DNA of 64,000 nt from Chlorobium sp. (lineage in GTDB: Bacteria; Bacteroidota; Chlorobiia; Chlorobiales; Chlorobiaceae): positions 1 to 64,000 of the forward strand of contig JANQHQ010000004.1 in NCBI GenBank assembly GCA_028282595.1. The letters are read 5' to 3'. The notes beneath the pieces were generated by a model. That model saw only the letters and a list, made by a program, of their open reading frames with translations. It had not been told where the DNA came from and did no database searches. A program made the translations under genes and the position numbers. Of the stretch, positions 36,583 through 44,211 are shown one piece after another. The stretch's first letter is position 1, and every line of letters begins with the position of its first letter.

Positions 36583-38472
36583 TCACTCCCTCATATGCCC
36601 CTTGTCGGTGATATGACCGGTCGCGTCCCATCCGAGGTCCTTGTCGCGATGAAGCTCCTCCCGTTCGGCCTGCATAAGCTGTTCGAGGTCCTCGATTCGC
36701 TGCTTGGTTTCACGGATCAGGGCCTTTCTGTCGTGGCGCATTTCGGCGAGTTCGAGGATATGCTGTTCATCGTGCTTCCTGAAGGTCTTCATCGCCCTGG
36801 CGACGTTGTGTTTCCTGTGCCCCAGCCGCCCGAGAGCCTCGGCTCCCATCCGGAGAGCCGAGTCGAGCGTTTCACGGTAGACTCCGGTGACACCCATATC
36901 GATCAACTCACAGGAATCCTCCAGCCCTCCCGTGCGGGCGACGATATCGAGATGGGGAAAGTATTTCTTTGCGGTCGCGGCGATCTCGACGGTTTTTTCG
37001 GGATCGTCGACGGCGATAACGAGCAGTTCGGCGTCCCCCGCGCCGGCAGTCCGCAGCAGGTCCGCGCGTGAAGCGTCTCCGTAGAACACCTTCAATCCCA
37101 TCTTGCGGAGCAGCTCGACGTTGTCCGGGTCGATGTCGAGATAGGTGGCGTCCTCGCCGTTGGCCTGCATGAACCGGCCGATCGTACTGCCGACCCGACC
37201 GAAACCGGCGATGATCACCCGGCTCTTCTCCTCGATGACCGAAGACGAGACGGGCCGGACCCGTTCCGTGGTGCCGAACCGGGGCCGGATCAGTTTCTCG
37301 TTCACCAGGAAAAGCAACGGCGTCAGGGCCATGCTCACCGCAACCACCGCAATCATCGGATCGACCAGCGACGCCTCGAACACGTTGTTGTCCAGACCGA
37401 AGGAAAACAGCACGAACGCGAACTCCCCGCCCTGGGCGAGGGCGAATGCGAACAGCAGAATGGCGTCATAACTCATCCTGAACACCCTGCCGACAATCGC
37501 GAGCACGAAGAACTTCAGGGCGATAAGCGCAACCACCAGTTCGAGGATCAACAGCGGATCGGCGGCGATGACGCGGAAGTCGATCGACGCCCCCACGGAG
37601 ATGAAAAAGAGACCGAGCAGGAGCCCCTTGAAGGGCTCGATGCTGGTTTCGAGTTCATGACGGTATTCGCTCTGCGCCAGGACCACGCCTGCGAGAAACG
37701 CTCCGAGCGCCGGACTCAGGCCGACCTGTCCCATGAGGATGGTGATCGCTATGACGAGCAGGAGAGCCGCCGCCGTGATGAGCTCGCGAAGCTTCGTGTT
37801 GGCGATCAGGCGAAACACAGGGTTGACGAGGTACTTCCCGGCGAGAATGATCCCGGCCACCACTGAGAGCACAGCGACCGTCCGGCCCCATATCGGCAGG
37901 GACTCGACCCACGCGGCCGAGGCATGGTGCCCACCGTCACCGTCAGCATGGCCGGTCGCGAGCAGCGGCATGACCGCCAGAATGGGAATGATCGCGATAT
38001 CCTGGAACAGAAGGACGGAAAAGGAGTTCTGTCCTCCGTCGGTTTTCATGAGCCCCTTCTCGTGCAGGGTCTGCAGCACGATCGCCGTCGACGAAAGCGC
38101 AAGCACCAGACCGAGTGCGAGCGCCGTCTGCCAGCGCAATCCCAAGGAGAGCGCGATCACGTCGATGACAAGGGCCGTCGCGGCGACCTGCATGCCTCCC
38201 ATGCCGAGAATCGCCTTTTTCAGCTTCCAGATCATCTCCGGCTGCAGCTCCAGACCGATCAGAAACAGCATCATGATGATGCCGAACTCGGCGAACTGCA
38301 TCACGTTCCCGCCCTCTTCCCCGACAAAACCGAGAACGTAGGGGCCTATCACGATGCCGGCGATCAGATAGCCCAACACCGAGCCGAGACCCAGCTTCTT
38401 CGCCACCGGCACCGAAACGACGGCCGCACTCAGATAAACGAACGCCTGAAAAAGAAAACTCCCTTCGTGCAT
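36583..38472 (-). CDS. CPA2 (KefB/KefC-like) cation:proton antiporter
   Basis: 629 residues. About twelve membrane segments of a Na+/H+ exchanger fold (residues 1-385) start with FLFQAFVYLSAAVVSVPVAK and contain LLFLIGLELQPEMIW-type sequence. An RCK/TrkA-N domain follows (VIIAGFGRVGSTIGRFM at about 418), then a charged coiled-coil tail. This is the Kef layout: K+ efflux gated by nucleotide or electrophile adducts. The upstream gene on the same strand encodes a KefF-like reductase and ends eight bases before this start, which supports a Kef role. Confidence 0.9.
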   Translation of the reverse strand: MHEGSFLFQAFVYLSAAVVSVPVAKKLGLGSVLGYLIAGIVIGPYVLGFVGEEGGNVMQFAEFGIIMMLFLIGLELQPEMIWKLKKAILGMGGMQVAATALVIDVIALSLGLRWQTALALGLVLALSSTAIVLQTLHEKGLMKTDGGQNSFSVLLFQDIAIIPILAVMPLLATGHADGDGGHHASAAWVESLPIWGRTVAVLSVVAGIILAGKYLVNPVFRLIANTKLRELITAAALLLVIAITILMGQVGLSPALGAFLAGVVLAQSEYRHELETSIEPFKGLLLGLFFISVGASIDFRVIAADPLLILELVVALIALKFFVLAIVGRVFRMSYDAILLFAFALAQGGEFAFVLFSFGLDNNVFEASLVDPMIAVVAVSMALTPLLFLVNEKLIRPRFGTTERVRPVSSSVIEEKSRVIIAGFGRVGSTIGRFMQANGEDATYLDIDPDNVELLRKMGLKVFYGDASRADLLRTAGAGDAELLVIAVDDPEKTVEIAATAKKYFPHLDIVARTGGLEDSCELIDMGVTGVYRETLDSALRMGAEALGRLGHRKHNVARAMKTFRKHDEQHILELAEMRHDRKALIRETKQRIEDLEQLMQAEREELHRDKDLGWDATGHITDKGHMRE

Positions 38473-38479
38473 GACCGTT

Positions 38480-39076
38480 CTAGCGTTTTTCGTTCAGGCA
38501 ATCGTTGAGGTACTCACGACCGTCCGGAGAATCGAAGCGGAAAGCGTCATCGGAAAGCAGCCGGAGCATCCGGTGATAGTCCGCGGCGCTCGAGCTGATG
38601 CCCTCCTTTGCGATGACGTTGGTCCCGTGAACGACGTAGGGAGGAAGGTAACGCATGCCGCAGAGGCAGGCTGTCTGTTCGAGAGGAGCCAGCAGTTCCC
38701 TCATGGTAAAACGGTTGAAACCGTCGCGAGAGTAGGAAACGCGCCCTCCCCCCGTCGTGACGACTGCGCCGAGCCACTTGTCCCGCATCGCGGCGCCCCG
38801 GCTTCCGAAAGCCCAGCCGTGAACGAGCACGAGATCCATCCACTCCTTCAGAAGCGCCGGCATGCCGTAAAGGAAAAAAGGATAGTGCAGCAGAACGACG
38901 TCATGGGCCTGCAGGAGGCGCTGCTCAGCCTTGACGTCGATATCCATCTCGGGATAGAGCTCGTAGAGATCGTGGAAGGTAACCCCCGCCACCTTGTCCA
39001 CGCCGCTCACGAGCGCCCTGTTGACTCTCGATTTTTCAAATGCGGGATGCGCAAATACGATAAGGATACTTCTCAC
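38480..39076 (-). CDS. KefF-like NAD(P)H quinone oxidoreductase
   Basis: 198 residues from a GTG at 39076. Flavodoxin-like fold of the NQO1/KefF/MdaB group: SILIVFAHPAFEKSRVNRAL, HDVVLLHYPFFLYGMPALLKEWMDLV shown only by its core (HYPFFLYGMPALLKEW), and GVVTTGGG-type loop (AVVTTGGGRVSYS). In Escherichia coli KefF is the soluble ancillary subunit that activates the KefC antiporter and reduces quinones; the same adjacency occurs here. The frame is open to 39154, but the N-terminal extension looks non-coding. Confidence 0.87.
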   Translation of the reverse strand: MRSILIVFAHPAFEKSRVNRALVSGVDKVAGVTFHDLYELYPEMDIDVKAEQRLLQAHDVVLLHYPFFLYGMPALLKEWMDLVLVHGWAFGSRGAAMRDKWLGAVVTTGGGRVSYSRDGFNRFTMRELLAPLEQTACLCGMRYLPPYVVHGTNVIAKEGISSSAADYHRMLRLLSDDAFRFDSPDGREYLNDCLNEKR

Positions 39077-39181
39077 GATAGCCGCCGCCGTTTCCTTTAC
39101 TTTTCCGACCCGGTTTTTCCGGCTCACGCACAAAGATACGGAGCCCGACCACATCTGGCAAGACGGGCCGGAAACCTCTCT

Positions 39182-39961
39182 TCAGAGAAGTACGGAAAGA
39201 ACGAACAGCGCGGCCAGAACGGTGGAGAGCAAGGCGTCGGGAACGCCGAACAGCGCGGCTGCGACCGCAAGCACCCCGAAAAACGCTCCCAGAACGGTCA
39301 TCAGCCGGCGGACCGCAGGGGCACTCATCCCTTTCAGGAGCAGTGCGTCCTGGAGATGAGCCCCGTCACCGGTTGAAAACGGACTGCGACCGTGCGACAG
39401 CCGTTTCGCGAATGCTCCCGCAACGCCAACGAGCGGCAGAGCGAGTGCAAGCGCGGCAACCGGCAGCGACACCCCGTCCGGCGAAACGCTTACGATATCC
39501 AGCGCGACAACGGCGAGCAGAAGCCCTGCAAGCATGGCGGGATACCGGCCGAGGCGGCACGATGCCTTCCTGAAACGGAGCAGGAGAGCGAGCCCCACGG
39601 CGGCGCAGGATGCCAGAGCGAGCGAAACGGTCGCTCCGGCGACGAAAGCAAGCGATCCCAGGGCGAGAAATCCCGCAAGGGCCGTACGAACTCCGAGCCG
39701 CTCGAAACGGTCGATCGACACGACTGAATTCATCATCGCGAGAATGAACAGCATGGAAAAGAAGAGCCCGAGGACGCCGGTCCGGAGTTCCCCGACTCCC
39801 GGGAAACTGCCGAAAGAATCGATCGCAAGGCCGGGAAAGAACCAGAGAACAAGGTCCGCTACCGCGATCTGGGCCAGAAGGAGCCACTTGAACGTTGCCG
39901 GTTTCGATGCCGGACGAGCGGGGGAAGCGCTCCGATGCAGATAAGTTTCGTTGCTACGCAT
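39182..39961 (-). CDS. degenerate WecA/MraY-family membrane protein
   Basis: 259 residues with about eight membrane segments. Two stretches resemble the polyprenyl-phosphate glycosylphosphotransferase family: NSVVSIDRFERLG (78-90), in place of the usual NAFNLIDGLDGLA, and GRSPFSTGDGAHLQDALLLK (191-210), in place of the GxxPFxxDxxHLHHRLL motif. The N-terminal membrane part that carries the catalytic Asp pair is missing, and the metal-binding Asp/His are partly substituted. I infer a catalytically dead or repurposed paralogue. The family call is from motif pattern only. Confidence 0.6.
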   Translation of the reverse strand: MRSNETYLHRSASPARPASKPATFKWLLLAQIAVADLVLWFFPGLAIDSFGSFPGVGELRTGVLGLFFSMLFILAMMNSVVSIDRFERLGVRTALAGFLALGSLAFVAGATVSLALASCAAVGLALLLRFRKASCRLGRYPAMLAGLLLAVVALDIVSVSPDGVSLPVAALALALPLVGVAGAFAKRLSHGRSPFSTGDGAHLQDALLLKGMSAPAVRRLMTVLGAFFGVLAVAAALFGVPDALLSTVLAALFVLSVLL

Positions 39962-40171
39962 GATGGCTGTGTTTACACGTTGCTGCTGTCTTCTACGGAA
40001 GAAACAGCAAGGATCGTGCCATCAAGGCAGACAGGAAACGGTTAAATCATTTCTATACGGCAAGATAAGGATGTCCATCCTGATTCCGGAGCATGAAACC
40101 ATGTTGCGATGCAATCCGGCAATGGCGCAACAACTGTCCCGGAAACACGCACTTCCGCCGAATGAGGCCCC

Positions 40172-40645
40172 TCACTTCTTTCTCGCAGCCGTCTGACGCG
40201 AAGCGGCGGACAACTTTCCGCCGTAGTGGCCCAGAAGGGTTACCACCGGAAGCATCGCGAGAAGGAGAACGATATAGACCCAGTGCAACCAGTTGTTGTA
40301 GTACATGATGTCCGGGATGGAGATCCTCACCGTAACGGTCACCACGGCAAGCGCGAACAAGAGGATCGACAGGCGGATCTTTTTCAGGAATACCGGGGTT
40401 TTCGCTCCCCTGTATTTTGTTTTCCAGTCATGCAGGCCCGAAAAAAAAGAGACTGGAATCGCCATGAGGGAGATGACGATGAGGTGTTCGACCGTATGCT
40501 CGAAAAAGGGATTGCCGGTCGGCAGGGTCAGCAGGAGATACAACACGGCGACCGGAATCAGTCCGTTGCTGAAATGCGCCGCGATCGCATGGAGAAAAAA
40601 GGTCTCCCTCATTTCCCGGAGCAGGCCTTTCTTTTTTCCAGCCAT
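40172..40645 (-). CDS. membrane protein with DUF2231-like histidine pattern
   Basis: 157 residues, four membrane segments (about 23-41, 53-68, 87-105, 117-137), basic at both ends. The pattern AIAAHFSNGLIPVAVLYLLL, EHTVEHL, HDWKTKYRGA and LLGHYGGKL resembles membrane heme-binding DUF2231-type proteins, where paired histidines could ligate heme. This is an inference. No redox partner gene is adjacent. Confidence 0.65.
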   Translation of the reverse strand: MAGKKKGLLREMRETFFLHAIAAHFSNGLIPVAVLYLLLTLPTGNPFFEHTVEHLIVISLMAIPVSFFSGLHDWKTKYRGAKTPVFLKKIRLSILLFALAVVTVTVRISIPDIMYYNNWLHWVYIVLLLAMLPVVTLLGHYGGKLSAASRQTAARKK

Positions 40646-40736
40646 TGCCGTCCTCCTTTTGGCGGTCGGTTATCGTTCGTTCATGCGTCCCGTCACAAAA
40701 ATGTAGCATCTTTGCCGGACAATCCCTCTACACGCC

Positions 40737-41093
40737 TCATTTCTCAAACTCTTCGCCGTCGTCCTCTTTTTCCACGGCCCCCCGCAACTCGTCGATCGTC
40801 GTCTTTTCCCAGAGCGGCACCCTGTCGAAGTAGGCCGCGCGGCCGATGATGTGAGCCGCGACCGGCGCCGTCAGCAGGAGGAAGACGATAATCGCTATCG
40901 CACGCGAGGCGATGCCGAAATCCTGCCAGTAGATCGCCGTGCCGGCAAGCACCAGACCGATGCCGAGGGTAGAGGCTTTCGTGGTGGCCGACATGCGGGT
41001 GTAGAGGTCGGGCATTTTCAGGATACCGACGGCCGAAAGCAGTATGAAAAGCGTTCCTCCGAGCAGCAAAATGCCGCTGAGTTGTTCCGTCAT
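40737..41093 (-). CDS. mnhG: Mrp antiporter subunit G
   Basis: 118 residues, small three-helix subunit, last gene of the seven-gene Mrp operon. MTEQLSGILLLGGTLFILLS begins the protein, and ILKMPDLYTRMSATTKASTL is the family signature. It starts with ATG at 41093, overlapping the mnhF stop by four bases; the much longer open frame upstream belongs to no gene. The acidic C-terminal tail (residues 105-118) is typical for soluble ends of MrpG. Confidence 0.9.
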   Translation of the reverse strand: MTEQLSGILLLGGTLFILLSAVGILKMPDLYTRMSATTKASTLGIGLVLAGTAIYWQDFGIASRAIAIIVFLLLTAPVAAHIIGRAAYFDRVPLWEKTTIDELRGAVEKEDDGEEFEK

Positions 41094-41362
41094 CGCCCCC
41101 TCCTCTTTCCAAGGTAGAATCCGAAAGCCACCGTACCGAGAAACGCCAGCAGGGCGACAATGATACCGACATCGAGAAAAGTCGTGGTGTTCTTCTGGAT
41201 GGCATACACCGCGATAAACGCGATGGCGTTGGCCGACAGCAGGTCCAGCGCCACGATCCGGTCCTCGATGGAAGGACCGATAGCCAGACGCAGGAAAATG
41301 ATCAGAATCGAGAGTCCGATAAAGATCACCGACAGTTGCACCGCCCACTCGATAAACGTCAT
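41090..41362 (-). CDS. mnhF: Mrp antiporter subunit F
   Basis: 90 residues, three membrane helices. The signature RLAIGPSIEDRIVALDLLSA is at about 24-43. It overlaps mnhE and mnhG by four bases on either side, indicating strict co-translation. Confidence 0.92.
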   Translation of the reverse strand: MTFIEWAVQLSVIFIGLSILIIFLRLAIGPSIEDRIVALDLLSANAIAFIAVYAIQKNTTTFLDVGIIVALLAFLGTVAFGFYLGKRRGR

Positions 41363-41832
41363 CGCATCACTCCGATCAACCGTTTTTCAAGACCGTTCTT
41401 CAGCTCCTCCCTGAACCGGTCAGGGTCCTTCACGTAAAGCGCATGCACGTAGAGCGTCTTTCTGTCCGGCGAGACGTCGAGGCTCAGCGTGCCCGGCGTC
41501 AAGGTCACCAGGTTGGCGAAGAGCGTGATCTCGATATCGCTCTTCACGTCGAGCGGCACGGCGACGATTCCCGGTTCCATGTAATCCTTCGGCGTCACGA
41601 TGTCGAACGCCACCTTGAGGTTGGCGATCACCAGCTCCTTCAGAAAGTAGAGCACGAACGCGACCACCAGCGGGATCCTGGTGAAGTAGCGGTTCTCCCC
41701 CCAGGCCGAACGGGAGAGCCAGAGCAGCAGGTAGCCGACGACAAGCCCGGAAGTGAACGTGAATGCGCTGACCTCACCGGCGAGCAGCATCCAGGCGATA
41801 GCGAGCAGAATGTTGATGAGAAACGGATTCAT
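41359..41832 (-). CDS. mnhE: Mrp antiporter subunit E
   Basis: 157 residues. Two to three membrane helices followed by a cytoplasmic domain with NLVTLTPGTLSLDVSPD and the HALYVKDPDRFREELKNGLE ending, all usual in MnhE/MrpE. Its start overlaps the mnhD stop by four bases. Confidence 0.92.
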   Translation of the reverse strand: MNPFLINILLAIAWMLLAGEVSAFTFTSGLVVGYLLLWLSRSAWGENRYFTRIPLVVAFVLYFLKELVIANLKVAFDIVTPKDYMEPGIVAVPLDVKSDIEITLFANLVTLTPGTLSLDVSPDRKTLYVHALYVKDPDRFREELKNGLEKRLIGVMR

Positions 41833-43352
41833 CGCCTTGCTCCGGTTACCGATTCGATGTAGCTGCCGGCATCCAGCAGCTCGGACGCCGCGCGGTCCGC
41901 GATGGAAAACACCGGTTCGAACCAGAGGCCCGCCGCCACGGTGACAAGACCGAGCAGCACGACCGGAGCGATCATCATGACCTTTCTGCCGGTCCGAAGG
42001 GCATGAAACTCCGACTCCTCGTTCGACTGGTCCGGGCGGGGATCGTCCTTCAGAAACGCCTCGTTCCAGATCTTGATCATGGAAAAGAGCGTGAGCATGC
42101 TCACGGCAAGAGCCACGCCGACCGTCAGGTAGTGCTCGGCTTCCAGTCCCGCCCTCAGCACCATGAGCTTCGCCCAGAACCCCGACAGCGGCGGAATGCC
42201 TGCGAGGCCGAGCGCAGGCACGAGAAACAGGAGACCAAGCAGGGGAAACGGGCCGTAGAGTCCGCCGATCTCCCTGAGATCGAAGGAGCCTTTCAGCCGC
42301 TGGACGAGGCCGCTGACGTAGAACAGGTTCGTTTTGGCCGCTATGTTATGGACGATGTAGAACAGCGAGCCGGCAAGCGCGAGCGGCGACTGGATCGCCA
42401 GCGCGAAGATCATGTAACCGATCTGGCTGACGATGTGAAAGGAGAGCAGCCGGCGCATGTCGTACTGCGCCACGGCGCCAAGAACGCCCGTCACCATCGT
42501 CAGACCCGAAACCGCGAGCAGGAACTGATGAACGAAAGCTGCGTCGTCCGGGGTGAAAACCGTGGTGAACATGCGGATCATCGCGTAGACGCCAACCTTG
42601 GTCATCAGACCGGCGAAAACGGCGGAAACGGCCACCGGGGGCGTGTGGTAGGATGCCGGCAGCCAGAAAAACAGTGGAAAAACAGCGGCTTTCACCCCGA
42701 AGGTGATCATGAAGAGCACGGCGACCACCGACAGCAGTTCCCGGTGCTCGAGCAGCGGTATCCTCTGCGCCAGGTCGGCCATGTTGAGCGTTCCCGACAT
42801 GCCGTAGAGAATGCCGACGGCGGCGAGAAAAATGGCCGAGGAGAGCAGGTTCAGCGTCACGTACTTGATCGCTCCCTCGAGCTGCTCCGGACGCCCTCCC
42901 AGCACCATCAGCACGTAGGAGGAGATCAGCATGACCTCGAACCAGACGTACAGGTTGAAAATGTCGCCCGTGAGAAACGCTCCGTTGATGCCCATCAGAA
43001 GCAGTTGCAACAGCGGATGGTAGTAGTGGTGCTCCCGTTCGCGATCGATGGTTCCGATGGAATAGAGCGCCGTGGTGAACCCGATAAGGGCTGTAGCGAC
43101 AAGCATGACGCATGAAAGCGTATCGGCAACGAGACTGATGCCGAAGGGCGCCTGCCAGCCGCCGACCTGCAGCGAAAGGATCTCTCCCCCCAGAACATCC
43201 GAGAGCATCACAGCCGATACCGCGCACAGCGCCAGGGTGACGCAGACGTTCAACGCGCGGTGCAGGACGGCCGAACGGGGAAAAAACATCATGATCACGG
43301 CCGAAACGAACGGCAGGAGAACGGGCAGCACGATGATCCTGTTCACGGCCAC
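41829..43352 (-). CDS. mnhD: Mrp antiporter subunit D
   Basis: 507 residues, about fourteen membrane helices, homologous to NuoL/M/N proton-pumping subunits. Conserved segments include DIFNLYVWFEVMLISSYVLM with the functional Glu, KAAVFPLFFWLPASYHTPP with the Lys, and an internal FHIVSQIGYMIFAL. With MrpA it forms the ion-conducting part of the complex. Confidence 0.94.
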   Translation of the reverse strand: MAVNRIIVLPVLLPFVSAVIMMFFPRSAVLHRALNVCVTLALCAVSAVMLSDVLGGEILSLQVGGWQAPFGISLVADTLSCVMLVATALIGFTTALYSIGTIDREREHHYYHPLLQLLLMGINGAFLTGDIFNLYVWFEVMLISSYVLMVLGGRPEQLEGAIKYVTLNLLSSAIFLAAVGILYGMSGTLNMADLAQRIPLLEHRELLSVVAVLFMITFGVKAAVFPLFFWLPASYHTPPVAVSAVFAGLMTKVGVYAMIRMFTTVFTPDDAAFVHQFLLAVSGLTMVTGVLGAVAQYDMRRLLSFHIVSQIGYMIFALAIQSPLALAGSLFYIVHNIAAKTNLFYVSGLVQRLKGSFDLREIGGLYGPFPLLGLLFLVPALGLAGIPPLSGFWAKLMVLRAGLEAEHYLTVGVALAVSMLTLFSMIKIWNEAFLKDDPRPDQSNEESEFHALRTGRKVMMIAPVVLLGLVTVAAGLWFEPVFSIADRAASELLDAGSYIESVTGARR

Positions 43353-43439
43353 CTCCCGTTCGATGTGCGGCCGGACACCGTCCTCACGCCCTGCCCTCCC
43401 GGTATGTTCTCCCCTGCGTGTATCCTGTTCATACGGCGC

Positions 43440-43793
43440 TCACTCCAGTGTATCGGTGCTTCTCATCTCGTCGAGGTCTTCCGTTCCCAGCGTCTGGTAG
43501 GTCCGCTTGAACAGCACGATCGTAAAGGCCTGTACGCCGAACCCGATCACGATCGCCGTCAGGATCAGCGCCTGCGGCAGAGGATCGGCGAAGGGCTCGG
43601 CTATCGCGAGAGCGTTTTCCGGCACGAACGCCGGCACGCCCTTGGTCGGACGGGCGACGGTGAAAATCGTCAGGTTGGCCGCGTGCCCGAGAAAGATCAG
43701 GCCGAAGATCACCTTGACCATGCTTCTGCGCAAAACGAGATAGGTGCCTGCTGCGTAGAGCACGCCGATGATGAGAGCGAGCAGTAGAATCAT
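43440..43793 (-). CDS. mnhC: Mrp antiporter subunit C
   Basis: 117 residues, NuoK homologue with three helices. MILLLALIIGVLYAAGTYLV opens it and VIFGLIFLGHAANLTIFTVA carries the family motif. I start it at the ATG at 43793, overlapping the mnhB stop by four bases. An 87-base gap before mnhD is the only real spacer in the operon. Confidence 0.92.
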   Translation of the reverse strand: MILLLALIIGVLYAAGTYLVLRRSMVKVIFGLIFLGHAANLTIFTVARPTKGVPAFVPENALAIAEPFADPLPQALILTAIVIGFGVQAFTIVLFKRTYQTLGTEDLDEMRSTDTLE

Positions 43794-44209
43794 GATCTCC
43801 GATCCTCCGCGGCAAGTGAAAAGATGATGGTCAGCGTGACGCCGAGCACGAGAAAGTAAACCCCGAGGTCGAAGAGGAGGGGGGTACCCACCTTCCCGAG
43901 CGGCGCAATGCCGGTGTCGATCCATACGGCCGTCATGAACGGGTTGCCCAAAAGCAACGACGGCAGTGCGCTCGCGGCTGCAAGCAGCAGCCCGAGGGCT
44001 GCGATCCGCAGAGGATCGAAAAAGACGATTTTCCGAGCGGCCTCGAGGCCGTTGGCGATGAAGTAGAGCGCGCACGCCGCCGCCGCAACCAGCCCTCCCA
44101 CGAAACCGCCGCCCGGCTCGTTGTGGCCTCGCAACAGGAGAAAAACCGAGAACAGAAGAAGCAGTATCAGCAAATAGCGCGACGCGGTCGAAAGAATTAC
44201 CGAATACAT
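43790..44209 (-). CDS. mnhB: Mrp antiporter subunit B
   Basis: 139 residues, four helices. The conserved GHNEPGGGFVGGLVAAAACALY segment (shown in part: GHNEPGGGFVGGLV) and the PLLFDLGVYFLVLGVTLTII ending match MnhB. It lies two bases after mnhA. Confidence 0.93.
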   Translation of the reverse strand: MYSVILSTASRYLLILLLLFSVFLLLRGHNEPGGGFVGGLVAAAACALYFIANGLEAARKIVFFDPLRIAALGLLLAAASALPSLLLGNPFMTAVWIDTGIAPLGKVGTPLLFDLGVYFLVLGVTLTIIFSLAAEDRRS

Positions 44210-44211
44210 GG

